Below, in pieces: positions 1 through 8,185 of a stretch of DNA of 38,007 nt. The translations under genes and the position numbers were made by a program. Below the pieces are notes generated by a model. That model did not search any database, was not told the DNA's origin, and was given only the letters and a program-made list of their open reading frames with translations. The stretch's first letter is position 1; every line of letters begins with the position of its first letter. Source of the DNA: Actinokineospora spheciospongiae (GTDB lineage Bacteria > Actinomycetota > Actinomycetes > Mycobacteriales > Pseudonocardiaceae); NCBI RefSeq assembly GCF_000564855.1, contig NZ_AYXG01000255.1:1-38007 (forward strand), given 5' to 3'.

Positions 1-120
1 CGCGAGGTGGGCATCCCTTCGCCCACTCACGCGCACCGCCGCAGAGGGTCTTCGCAGGGGCCCCGACCAAGAACAACCACCCGATCCAGCACCCCGCACG
101 CAGCGCACCCCGCCAGAGCA

Positions 121-265
121 GCCCCCGAATCAACCCAACCACGCGGCACCGACACAAACCCCAAGCCGGATCGGACTTGTCCACAGTCCGATCCGCGAAG
201 CCCCCGAATCAATCCAAGCAGCAGGCGCCGACACCAAGCGCAGCCGAAGCCCGACCTGTCCACAG
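121..265. repeat. Two diverged 66-nt direct repeats in non-coding left edge
   Basis: Copy 1 is 121-186 and copy 2 is 200-265, offset by 79 bases. Both begin GCCCCCGAATCAA and end with TGTCCACAG, and they align without gaps over 66 bases. Each ends in a DnaA-box-like nonamer: TTGTCCACA at 177-185 and CTGTCCACA at 256-264. The region 1-336, downstream of the mycP stop, contains no gene I can support. Apart from these repeats and the stem-loop at 167-195 I see nothing in it. Function unknown. Confidence 0.6.
167..195 (-). terminator. Stem-loop downstream of mycP, possible terminator
   Basis: A perfect 10-bp inverted repeat (CGGATCGGAC at 167-176 and GTCCGATCCG at 186-195) encloses a 9-base loop, TTGTCCACA, identical to the actinobacterial DnaA-box core. 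It lies about 140 bases downstream of the mycP stop. There is no U-tract on either side, so termination is only an inference from position; it could instead be a protein binding site. Confidence 0.4.
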
Positions 266-336
266 GAGCCTGGCCCAAGCCCCGCAAGCCCGACCGGGCT
301 CCGGCCGAGAGCCAGACCGCTGACCGGAACCCCCGG

Positions 337-1776
337 CTAGGCCATCCCGCGCAGCTCGTCCTTCCCGCCGCCCCGGTTCCGCCGGACCGTGTGCACGACG
401 AACAGCGTCAGCAGCAGCAACAGCAACCCGCCCGCGGAGCCGATCAGCGCCACCTGCATCGGCGCCCAGTTCTTCACGATCGGGCCCGGGAGTTCGGCCT
501 TCATGTCCAGCGGCTGGTCCGGCTGGATGCCCTTCTCGGCGGGGATCGCCGCGGTCAGCGCCGCCAGCGGGTTGATCATGCCGTAGCCGATGCGGTTGTC
601 CCGGCCCCCGGGCGCGGCCGGGTGGATGGCGGTCAGCTTGATCCGCTCCGACACCTGCTTGGCGCTCAGTTCCTTGCGGTAGGAGCGGATCAGCGCGGCC
701 AGGCCGGCCACGTACGGCGCTGCGAAGCTGGTGCCCTGGATCTCCTGGCTCTTGCCGTTCACGACCTGGAGGTTGACCAGGCCGTCGTTCGTCGTGGGGT
801 CCAGGGAGATGATGTTGGTGCCGGGGGCGGCGACGGTGACCCACGGGCCGGGGACGGAGAAGTCGGCCGGGTCGCCGTTGGCCTGGATGGCGGCCACCGA
901 GATCACGTACTCCGAGAACCACGGCGGCAGCACCAGGTGGTCCGGCCGGGTCGGGTCGCCCGCGTTGACGCCGGATTCGCAGTCCTGGCCGTAGTTGCCC
1001 GCGGAGGCGACCAGGACGACGTCCATCGTCTCGTGGGCGTAGCGCAGGGCGGCCTGGAGGTTCTTCTCCGACGGCTGGATCGGCAGGTCGGCCGGGCGGC
1101 AGCTGTCCACCGACATGTTGATCACGCGGGCGCCCTGGTTCGCCGCCGACACCACGGCTTGGGCCAGCGTCTCCAGGGTGCCCGCGGGCTCGGCGCGCGG
1201 GTCCGGGTCGGCCGCGGTGGGGCGCTTGCCCTCGTAGTTGGCGCTGGACTGGCGGATGGACAGGATCTCCGCGCCGGGGGCGATGCCGACGAACCCGATC
1301 TGGCCGTCCGCGGGCGGGTGCGCGGCGATGATGCCCGCGACCTCGGTGCCGTGGCCGTCGCAGTCCTCGAGGCCGTTGTGGGCGGCGATGACGAAGTCGC
1401 CGCCGCCGCGCACGGTGAGGTAGTCGTGCTTGCGGACACCGGTGTCGATCACCGCGACCGTGACGCCCTCGCCGCGGGAGAACTGGTGCAGCTCGTCGAA
1501 CTGCATCTCCAGTTGGCCCCACGGCTTGTTCTTCAGGTCGAACCGCTGCCCGGACGCCGGGGCGATGCACGCGGTCTTCGGCGCGTAGGCTGCGTCCGGG
1601 CCGCCGACCTTGGGCACCTGCCAGTTCGGGTCGAGCGGCGGCGGGACCGCCCTGGTGTCCACCGGGGACGGCCTGCCGCCGGGGGGCGGCTGCTGCTGCG
1701 CGGACGCGGGGACCGCGGGCAGCGCCACCGCGATCGCCGCGGCGCCGAGCACCGCCCCGATCCGCCGCGCCCGCAT
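337..1776 (-). CDS. mycP: MycP, subtilisin-like mycosin of the type VII secretion system
   Basis: Membrane-anchored S8 serine protease of the T7SS. In mycobacteria mycosins process substrates and stabilise the membrane complex on the outer face of the plasma membrane. The 479-aa product has a signal peptide (residues 1-26, cleavage near ASA-Q), a proline-rich linker, and the subtilase triad Asp111 (VIDTGV), His142 (DGHGTEVAG) and Ser350 (GTSFAAPYVAG). A C-terminal transmembrane helix (about 445-465) is followed by a short basic tail, the usual mycosin layout. The start is chosen because its ATG overlaps the eccD stop in a TGATG junction, implying translational coupling, and because it gives a clean signal peptide. 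Gene order matches ESX-4, where mycP4 and eccD4 are adjacent. Confident on family; the ESX-4 assignment rests on synteny. Confidence 0.95.
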   Translation of the reverse strand: MRARRIGAVLGAAAIAVALPAVPASAQQQPPPGGRPSPVDTRAVPPPLDPNWQVPKVGGPDAAYAPKTACIAPASGQRFDLKNKPWGQLEMQFDELHQFSRGEGVTVAVIDTGVRKHDYLTVRGGGDFVIAAHNGLEDCDGHGTEVAGIIAAHPPADGQIGFVGIAPGAEILSIRQSSANYEGKRPTAADPDPRAEPAGTLETLAQAVVSAANQGARVINMSVDSCRPADLPIQPSEKNLQAALRYAHETMDVVLVASAGNYGQDCESGVNAGDPTRPDHLVLPPWFSEYVISVAAIQANGDPADFSVPGPWVTVAAPGTNIISLDPTTNDGLVNLQVVNGKSQEIQGTSFAAPYVAGLAALIRSYRKELSAKQVSERIKLTAIHPAAPGGRDNRIGYGMINPLAALTAAIPAEKGIQPDQPLDMKAELPGPIVKNWAPMQVALIGSAGGLLLLLLTLFVVHTVRRNRGGGKDELRGMA

Positions 1777-3167
1777 CAGAGGCTCACCTGCCGCAGGCTG
1801 CTGTAGAGGTCCATCACGGCCAGCGCCAGCGGCAGCACGACCGCGATGCAGATGGCCTCGAAGACCTCCACCGTGCGCCGCAGCGGCGGGGAGAAGCGCT
1901 GCTCGGGGAACACCACGCCGAGCACCATCGCCGCCGCCGCGATCAGCACCAGCGCGCCGAACACCCACAGCAGCCGCTCGAAGCTGTCGGCCTCGAGCAG
2001 CCAGCCGATGAGGATGCCGACCGCCGAGAGCATCCCGGTGGCCAGCAGCGCGATCGCCTGGCTGCCGTTGGCGTAGGTGCGGGCGCGCAGCAGCAGCACC
2101 AGCGTCGCCACGACGCCCAGGATGACGCCCCAGATCTTCGGGGAGCCCGCGCTGACGATGGCGCCGGTGGCCGCCGCCGCGCCGCAGCCGATGATCATGC
2201 CGGTCATGTACTCGTGCGCCAGGCCCGCCCGCCGCTCGATGGAGCGGTAGTCGGGGAAGCCGGTGTCCTCCTTGAGGTCCTCCGCGCTGCCCGGCACGTT
2301 CGGCAGCGGCAGCCTGGCGAGCTGGATGGTCAGCCGGGGCAGCACCGACAGCGCGCCGAGCGCCACCGCGGCCGTGCCCGCGCCGATGCCCGCCGCCGGG
2401 TGCGCCACCAGGGTGGCCACCGCGAACGCGGCCACCCCCAGCAGCGCGGCGGTGCCCGCCGCGACGAACGTGGTCACCCCCGCGCCGATCAGCATGATCG
2501 ACGCCGAGGCCACGATCAGCACCAGCGAGCAGGCCAGCAGCAGGCTGGCCCGGCCCGGTTCGCCCGGCACGATGTAGAGGCCGCTGACGAACGCCATCGG
2601 CAGCCCGCCCGCCGCCGCGACCAGCACCCCGGTCGTCGGCGCCTGGTACGCCTTGGCCAGCACCGCGCCCAGGGCCACCAGCACGACCGCCGCGGCGCCC
2701 GCGGTGATCGCCGGGGCCAGGTTGTCGCCGCCGGACAGCGGGCCCGCCATCAGCACCGCCAGCGCGCCGAGCACCAGCGCCAGCGCGCCCGCGATGTGCC
2801 CGATGCGGTTCGCGGTCTCCTTCGTCCACGGCCGGTAGCTGTCCGGCGCGGACTCGGCGATCGCGTCGACCACGTCGTCGTACAGCGGCGGCGGGGGGTT
2901 CTCCGCGCGCTTGCGCAGTTGCAGCATGTCGCCGTCGACCACGCCGAGCGCGCCCAGCGTCCGGCTGGGGTCCAGCGGGTTGTCGCCCAGCTTGGCCAGG
3001 CACCAGCCGCCGTGCCGGGCACCGCCGTCGGAGGTGGTCTCCTTGGCCATCTCCAGCAGCATCGGCAGCAGGTCAGCCACCGACACGTCCGCCGGGAGGG
3101 CGACGTCGATGCGCGTCCTCGGCGCGACCACCGTCACCCGGCTGAACACGGTCGTCCCCGTTGCCAC
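1776..3167 (-). CDS. eccD: EccD, type VII secretion integral membrane channel component
   Basis: EccD dimers form the membrane pore vestibule of ESX systems. The 463-aa protein has an N-terminal ubiquitin-like domain (roughly residues 5-85, including DVSVADLLPMLLE and LGALGVVDGDMLQL), a charged linker (about 85-120), then about eleven hydrophobic helices to the C-terminus, which is the family architecture. I place the start at the GTG at 3167, preceded by GAGGGGGCAGGCG as ribosome binding site; an upstream in-frame ATG at 3290 would add 41 basic residues without EccD similarity and would run into the divergent control region. It is divergent from the membrane protein/eccC operon and overlaps mycP by one base. 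It lies in the same operon as mycP and is likely controlled from 3168-3303. Confidence 0.95.
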   Translation of the reverse strand: MATGTTVFSRVTVVAPRTRIDVALPADVSVADLLPMLLEMAKETTSDGGARHGGWCLAKLGDNPLDPSRTLGALGVVDGDMLQLRKRAENPPPPLYDDVVDAIAESAPDSYRPWTKETANRIGHIAGALALVLGALAVLMAGPLSGGDNLAPAITAGAAAVVLVALGAVLAKAYQAPTTGVLVAAAGGLPMAFVSGLYIVPGEPGRASLLLACSLVLIVASASIMLIGAGVTTFVAAGTAALLGVAAFAVATLVAHPAAGIGAGTAAVALGALSVLPRLTIQLARLPLPNVPGSAEDLKEDTGFPDYRSIERRAGLAHEYMTGMIIGCGAAAATGAIVSAGSPKIWGVILGVVATLVLLLRARTYANGSQAIALLATGMLSAVGILIGWLLEADSFERLLWVFGALVLIAAAAMVLGVVFPEQRFSPPLRRTVEVFEAICIAVVLPLALAVMDLYSSLRQVSL

Positions 3168-3183
3168 CGCCTGCCCCCTCGAG

Positions 3184-3238
3184 TTGTCCACAGGTCTGGC
3201 CGGACCGACCCCGGTCCGGCGCGAATCGGTCCTAGTAT
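3184..3238. promoter_or_regulatory. Divergent eccD / eccC-operon control region with dyad and DnaA-box-like site
   Basis: The 136-bp gap between the divergent starts holds three visible elements. TTGTCCACA (3184-3192) matches the actinobacterial DnaA-box core and lies 17 bases from the eccD start. A perfect dyad, GCCGGACC-N6-GGTCCGGC, spans 3199-3220. TAGTAT (3233-3238) is a good -10 for the rightward operon, but no -35 consensus lies 16-18 bases upstream; the dyad occupies that place, as an operator or activator site would. No clear leftward promoter was recognised. Confidence 0.4.
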
Positions 3239-3303
3239 GGCCGCACCGACATCGCCGGGTCCGGCGGTTCCGCAGAAAGTCGCCGAGCACGGGGGTGGGG
3301 CGA

Positions 3304-3993
3304 ATGCCCGCAGGGGTTGGCTACCGCGCGCTGGCGGTCCTGGCCGTCCTCGGCGCGGTCGCCATGGGCGCCTTCCTGTTCGTGCTGACCGGGCGGCACC
3401 CCGCGGGCGCCCTGCCCGGTCTGGTGTACCTGGTCGCCGCGGTCGTGCTGGTGTGGACGCCGAGCGGGCACGAGCTGGCCGACCGGGTCGCCCTGGGGCT
3501 GGTGCTGGTGGTGGCCTCGATCGTGATGATGGGCGTGCTGTTCGTCTTCGGCGGCCGCAACCCGAGCTCGCTGCTGTTCGGGGTGGTCTTCCTGCTGGCC
3601 GCGCTCGTCCTGCTGGTCGGCTCCGCGGTGCGGCCGGGGCGCGGGCCCACCCCGGCCGCGGTCCTGCCGGTGCTGGCCGTCCTCGTCGCCGGGGTGATCA
3701 CCGGGTGGGCGTTCGTCACCGACGACGCGGACCCCGGCGCGCTGGTGCACGGCAGCCTGCTGCTGGTGGCGGTCACCGTGTTCCTGGCCGGGCGGCGCGC
3801 GCGGGGGCCGGGGCGGTTCGCCGTCGGGGCCGCGGTGTGCGCGGTGTCGGTCGGGATCGTCTACTTCCTCGCGGTGTCCGGCGGCGGGGTCGTCCCCGTG
3901 GCGCTGGGCGCGGTCTTCCTGGCGGCCCTGGTGGGCTCGCTCCCGGCGGCCCGTTCCGCCGAACCGGCCGGGCCGGACCCGGCGGTTCGGTAG
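3304..3993 (+). CDS. Polytopic membrane protein made of four EccC-hairpin-like repeats
   Basis: Unnamed 229-aa protein directly upstream of eccC. It is almost wholly hydrophobic, with about eight helices arranged as four helical hairpins: residues 9-51, 61-106, 118-163 and 172-213. Hairpin 2 contains GGRNPSSLLFG (83-93), nearly identical to GGKNPSSLLFG (62-72) in the N-terminal membrane hairpin of EccC; hairpin 1 has the weaker form TGRHPAGALPG (29-39) at the equivalent place, and hairpins 3 and 4 are more diverged. It therefore looks like an amplified relative of the EccC membrane anchor and may sit in or regulate the secretion membrane complex. The ATG at 3304 follows GGGGGTGGGG; a GTG at 3295 is an alternative. 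The stop lies 46 bases before eccC, so the two are probably co-transcribed. The function is inference. Confidence 0.85.
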   Translation: MPAGVGYRALAVLAVLGAVAMGAFLFVLTGRHPAGALPGLVYLVAAVVLVWTPSGHELADRVALGLVLVVASIVMMGVLFVFGGRNPSSLLFGVVFLLAALVLLVGSAVRPGRGPTPAAVLPVLAVLVAGVITGWAFVTDDADPGALVHGSLLLVAVTVFLAGRRARGPGRFAVGAAVCAVSVGIVYFLAVSGGGVVPVALGAVFLAALVGSLPAARSAEPAGPDPAVR

Positions 3994-4039
3994 TTTCACC
4001 CCCCCAAGCCGCAAATCGAGTCGAAGAGGTGTCCGTCCG

Positions 4040-7000
4040 GTGAGCACGCTGCAGTTCAAGCGTTCGCCCCGCCTGTCCGCGCCGCGGCAGCCCGGCGGAG
4101 AGGTCCACCTGGAGCCGCCGCCGGAGGTGCCCAGGGTCATCCCGGGCAACATCCTGCTCAAGATGCTGCCCGCGGTCATGATCGTGGCCTCGGTCGGGAT
4201 GATGGTCTTCATGTTCATGGTGGGCGGGAAGAACCCGTCCTCCCTGCTCTTCGGCGGCATGTTCCTCATGTCCACGATCGGCATGATGGCCGGCGGCATG
4301 GGCGGCCGGGGCGGTGGCCAGAAGAAGGCCGAGATGAACGAGGACCGCAAGGACTACCTGCGCTACCTCGGCCAGATGCGCGACCGGGCCCGCGAGGCCT
4401 CCCTCGACCAGCGCGCCTCGCTGGAGTGGACCCACCCCGACCCGCAGGCGCTGTGGTCGATCGCCACCAGCCGCCGGATGTGGGAGCGCCGCCAGGCCGA
4501 CCCGGACTTCTGCCACCTGCGCGCGGGCCGCGGCTCGCAGCGGCTGGCCACCCGGCTGGTGCCGCCGCAGACCGGCCCGGTCGACGAGCTGGAGCCGATC
4601 GCCACGCTGGCCCTGCGCCGGTTCGTCCGGGCGCACTCGATCGTCCCCGAGCTGCCCATCCAGGTCGCCGTGCGCGGGTTCGCCGCGGTCGGCATCACCG
4701 GCGACAAGGACCGGTGCCGCGGCCTGGCCCGCGCGCTGCTGGCCCAGTTGGTCACCTTCCACACCCCCGACGACGTGCTGGTCGCCGTGGTCACCTCGGG
4801 CAAGGCCAAGGCCGAGTGGGAGTGGGCCAAGTGGCTGCCGCACGTGCAGCACCCGAACCTGCTCGACGGCATCGGCCAGTTGCGGATGATGGCCGGGTCG
4901 CTGGCCCAGATCGAGGACTGGCTCGACGACGAGCTGCGCGACCGGCAGCGGTTCACCCGCAACGCCCCGCCGCAGCCCGACCAGCCGCACGTCGTGGTGG
5001 TGATCGACGACGGCGAGGTCACCCGAGAGGAGCAGATCATCCTGGAGGAGGGCCTGGTCGGGGTCACCCTGCTGGACCTGTCGGAGTCGCTGGGCAACCT
5101 CACCGCCCGCCGCGGCCTGCGCCTGGTGGTCGAGGGCGACCGGCTCGGCGCGCGCAGCGCCAGCGGCGTGGAGTGGTTCGCCTCCCCGGACCAGCTCAGC
5201 GTGGCCGAGGCGGAGGCGCTGGCGCGCAAGCTGTCCCCGTACCGGGTGGGCGCCGCGGCGGCCGACTCCGGCGACGAGGAGCCGCTGCTGTCCAACCCGA
5301 CGCTGCTGGAGCTGCTGGGCATCCCGGGCGACCCGATGACCTTCGACGTGCAGCAGGCGTGGCGGCCCCGGCCGGTGCGCGACCGCTACCGGGTGCCCTT
5401 CGGCGTCGGTGAGTTCGGCCAGGCCGTCGAGCTCGACATCAAGGAAGCGGCCATGGAGGGCATGGGCCCGCACGGCCTGTGCATCGGCGCGACCGGTTCC
5501 GGCAAGTCCGAGTTCCTGCGCACGCTGGTGCTGGGCATGCTGGCCACGCACTCGTCGACGACGCTGAACTTCATCCTGGTCGACTTCAAGGGTGGCGCCA
5601 CCTTCCTCGGCCTCGACGGCGCCCCGCACGTCGCCGCGACCATCACCAACCTGCAGGGCGACCTGACCCTCGTCGACCGCATGAAGGACGCCCTCGCCGG
5701 GGAGATGAACCGGCGGCAGGAGGCGCTCAAGAACGGCGGCAACTTCAAGAACGTGTGGGAGTACGAGAAGGCCCGCGAGAACGGCGCCGACCTCGACCCG
5801 CTGCCCGCGCTGTTCATCGTCGTCGACGAGTTCTCCGAGCTGCTCTCGGCCAAGCCGGACTTCATCGACCTGTTCGTCGCCATCGGGCGGCTGGGCCGGT
5901 CGCTGCAGATGCACATGCTGCTCGCCTCGCAGCGGCTGGAGGAGGGCAAGCTGCGCGGCCTGGACTCGCACCTGTCCTACCGCATCGGCCTCAAGACCTT
6001 CTCCGCCGCGGAGTCCCGCGCCGCGATCGGCGTGCCGGACGCGTTCGAGCTGCCGTCCATCCCGGGCTCGGGCTACCTCAAGTTCGACACCAGCACGATG
6101 CACCGGTTCAAGGCCGCGTACGTCTCCGGGCCCTACCGCCCGGCCGGGATGCAGGCCGCCGGACCGGTGGCGGCGGTCTCCGGCGACCGGCGGGCGAAGC
6201 TGTTCGTGCCCGACTACGTGGAGATCCCCAAGGAGCCGGAGAAGCCGCTGGCCCCGGTGGTCGAGGAGAAGAAGCCCGAGGGCGGCACCGAGGCCAGCGA
6301 GCTGGACGTGATCGTCAACCGGCTCGTCGGGCAGGGCCCGCCCGCGCACGCGGTGTGGCTGCCGCCGCTCAACGACCCCAGCTCGCTGGACATGCTGTTC
6401 ACGGTGCCGCTGCAGGTCACCGAGGACCGGGGCCTGTCCCCGGTCGGGTTCTTCGGCAACGGCAGGCTCCAGGTGCCGCTGGGCATCGTCGACAAGCCCT
6501 ACGAGCAGCGCCGCGACATGCTGTGGGCGGACTTCTCCGGTGCCGCGGGCCACGCGGCGATCGCGGGCGGCCCGCAGGCGGGCAAGTCGATGCTGCTGCG
6601 CACGCTGGTCATGTCGATGGCGCTGACGCACACCGCCGAGGAGGTGCAGTTCTACATCCTCGACCTCGGCGGCGGCACGATGGGCACGCTGGACGGGCTG
6701 CCGCACGTCGGCGGCGTCGCGGGCCGGATCGACCCGGACAAGGTGCGCCGGATGGTCGCCGAGGTCACCGGCCTGGTCGCCGAGCGCGAGCAGCGCTTCC
6801 GCGACATGGGCATCGACTCGATGACCGACTTCCGCAACCGCAAGCGCCAGGGCGGCCTGAAGGACGACCCGTTCGGCGACGTGTTCCTGATCGTCGACGG
6901 CTGGCTGAACTTCCGCCAGGAGTTCGAGTCCCTGGAGATGCAGGTCGTCAACCTCGCCGCGCAGGGCCTGTCCTTCGGCATCCACGTGGTCGTGGCCGCC

Positions 7001-8035
7001 AACCGCTGGGCGGAGATCCGCCCCGCGCTCAAGGACCTGCTCGGCACCCGCTTCGAGCTGCGCCTCGGTGACCCCAGCGAGTCCGACGTGGACCGCAGGG
7101 TCGCGGTCAACATCCCCGCGGGCCGCCCCGGCCGCGGCCTGTCCCGGGACAAGCTGCACTTCCTCACCGGCCTGCCCCGCGTCGACGGCTCCAGCAACCC
7201 CGAGGACGTCGCGGGCGGCGTCCAGGACGCGGTCGCCAAGATCAACGCCGCTTGGCGCGGCAGGCACGCGCCGAAGGTCCGGCTGCTGCCCGAGCTGATG
7301 TCCTACGAGGACCTGCTCGCCCAGGACACCCGCCGGGACACCAAGCTCGTCCCCATCGGCGTCGACGAGAACGACCTGGCACCGGTCTACCTGGACTTCG
7401 ACGCGGAGCCGCACTTCCTGGCCTTCGCCGACGGCGAGTCCGGCAAGACGAACCTGCTGCGCACCATCGTCCGGGGCATCATGGACCGCTACACGCCCAA
7501 GGAAGCGGTCATCATCCTGGTCGACTACCGGCGCACCATGCTCGGCTTCATCAACACCGAGCACCTGCTGGGCTACGCGGTGTCGAGCAACCAGCTCACC
7601 GACATGGTCAAGGACGTCCGGGGCTCCATGCTCAAGCGGCTCCCCGGCCCCGACGTCACCCAGGAGCAGCTCAAGAACCGGAGCTGGTGGAAGGGCCCGG
7701 AACTGTTCCTCATCGTCGACGACTACGACCTGGTCGCCCCGCAGGGCACCAACCCGCTGCAACCGATCGCCGAGTTCCTCCCGCAGGCCAAGGACGTCGG
7801 CCTGCACGTGGTCACCGTCCGCCGCACCGGCGGCGCCTCCCGGGCCATGTTCGACCCGGTCCTGGGCAAGCTCCGCGAGATCGCCAGCCCCGGTCTCGTC
7901 GGCAGCGGCAACAAGGACGAGGGTGCCCTGCTGGGCACCACCAAGCCCAGCGCCATGCCACCCGGCCGGGGCACCCTGGTCTCGCGCAAGGTGGGCCAGG
8001 CCCTCATGCAGATCGCCTGGATCAACCCGGAGTAA
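4040..8035 (+). CDS. eccC: EccC, fused EccCa-EccCb FtsK/SpoIIIE-type secretion ATPase
   Basis: Motor ATPase of the T7SS that recognises WXG100 substrates and drives export. At 1331 aa it is a single polypeptide rather than split EccCa/EccCb. A cytosolic start (1-37) leads into a two-helix membrane hairpin (38-86), a DUF/ATPase-like stalk, then three tandem FtsK-like ATPase domains. Walker A motifs are GATGSGKS (483-490), GGPQAGKS (843-850) and DGESGKT (1131-1137). Walker B of domain 1 is VVDEF with Asp596-Glu597. Domains 2 and 3 read IVDGW (Asp953) and IVDDY (Asp1227), lacking the catalytic glutamate, as is typical for substrate-binding EccC domains. The GTG start at 4040 follows AGAGG. It is the second gene of the rightward operon and ends before a strong hairpin. 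Highly confident. Confidence 0.97.
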   Translation: MSTLQFKRSPRLSAPRQPGGEVHLEPPPEVPRVIPGNILLKMLPAVMIVASVGMMVFMFMVGGKNPSSLLFGGMFLMSTIGMMAGGMGGRGGGQKKAEMNEDRKDYLRYLGQMRDRAREASLDQRASLEWTHPDPQALWSIATSRRMWERRQADPDFCHLRAGRGSQRLATRLVPPQTGPVDELEPIATLALRRFVRAHSIVPELPIQVAVRGFAAVGITGDKDRCRGLARALLAQLVTFHTPDDVLVAVVTSGKAKAEWEWAKWLPHVQHPNLLDGIGQLRMMAGSLAQIEDWLDDELRDRQRFTRNAPPQPDQPHVVVVIDDGEVTREEQIILEEGLVGVTLLDLSESLGNLTARRGLRLVVEGDRLGARSASGVEWFASPDQLSVAEAEALARKLSPYRVGAAAADSGDEEPLLSNPTLLELLGIPGDPMTFDVQQAWRPRPVRDRYRVPFGVGEFGQAVELDIKEAAMEGMGPHGLCIGATGSGKSEFLRTLVLGMLATHSSTTLNFILVDFKGGATFLGLDGAPHVAATITNLQGDLTLVDRMKDALAGEMNRRQEALKNGGNFKNVWEYEKARENGADLDPLPALFIVVDEFSELLSAKPDFIDLFVAIGRLGRSLQMHMLLASQRLEEGKLRGLDSHLSYRIGLKTFSAAESRAAIGVPDAFELPSIPGSGYLKFDTSTMHRFKAAYVSGPYRPAGMQAAGPVAAVSGDRRAKLFVPDYVEIPKEPEKPLAPVVEEKKPEGGTEASELDVIVNRLVGQGPPAHAVWLPPLNDPSSLDMLFTVPLQVTEDRGLSPVGFFGNGRLQVPLGIVDKPYEQRRDMLWADFSGAAGHAAIAGGPQAGKSMLLRTLVMSMALTHTAEEVQFYILDLGGGTMGTLDGLPHVGGVAGRIDPDKVRRMVAEVTGLVAEREQRFRDMGIDSMTDFRNRKRQGGLKDDPFGDVFLIVDGWLNFRQEFESLEMQVVNLAAQGLSFGIHVVVAANRWAEIRPALKDLLGTRFELRLGDPSESDVDRRVAVNIPAGRPGRGLSRDKLHFLTGLPRVDGSSNPEDVAGGVQDAVAKINAAWRGRHAPKVRLLPELMSYEDLLAQDTRRDTKLVPIGVDENDLAPVYLDFDAEPHFLAFADGESGKTNLLRTIVRGIMDRYTPKEAVIILVDYRRTMLGFINTEHLLGYAVSSNQLTDMVKDVRGSMLKRLPGPDVTQEQLKNRSWWKGPELFLIVDDYDLVAPQGTNPLQPIAEFLPQAKDVGLHVVTVRRTGGASRAMFDPVLGKLREIASPGLVGSGNKDEGALLGTTKPSAMPPGRGTLVSRKVGQALMQIAWINPE

Positions 8036-8047
8036 CCGCGGCACCCC

Positions 8048-8083
8048 CGAGCCCCGACCCCTCGCCCGAGGGGCCGGGGCTCG
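8048..8083 (+). terminator. Strong hairpin after eccC
   Basis: Two 17-base arms (8048-8064 and 8067-8083) pair with a single mismatch and a very short loop, 13 bases after the eccC stop. No T-run follows, so this is a GC-rich, U-poor terminator of the actinobacterial type, or an mRNA-stabilising hairpin. The following gene has its own ribosome binding site 100 bases further on. Confidence 0.6.
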
Positions 8084-8185
8084 GCGCTTCCCCGGGCGCC
8101 TGCGCCGCGCCGGGGCGTCCCGGCTGCCCGCGCCGCTCTTGTCCGGGCACGTAGGGTGATCCCGGAGCCGAGCGGGGGGTGGACT

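Noticed and set aside
27..287. 86-codon minus-strand frame downstream of mycP
   Set aside because: It covers the repeat/stem-loop region, has no homology signal and no ribosome binding site.
7..1806. 599-codon plus-strand frame at the left edge
   Set aside because: Antisense to mycP; it would also run through the non-coding repeats.
121..3192. Replication origin suggested by DnaA-box-like nonamers
   Set aside because: Only three dispersed nonamers, no AT-rich unwinding region and no dnaA or dnaN nearby.
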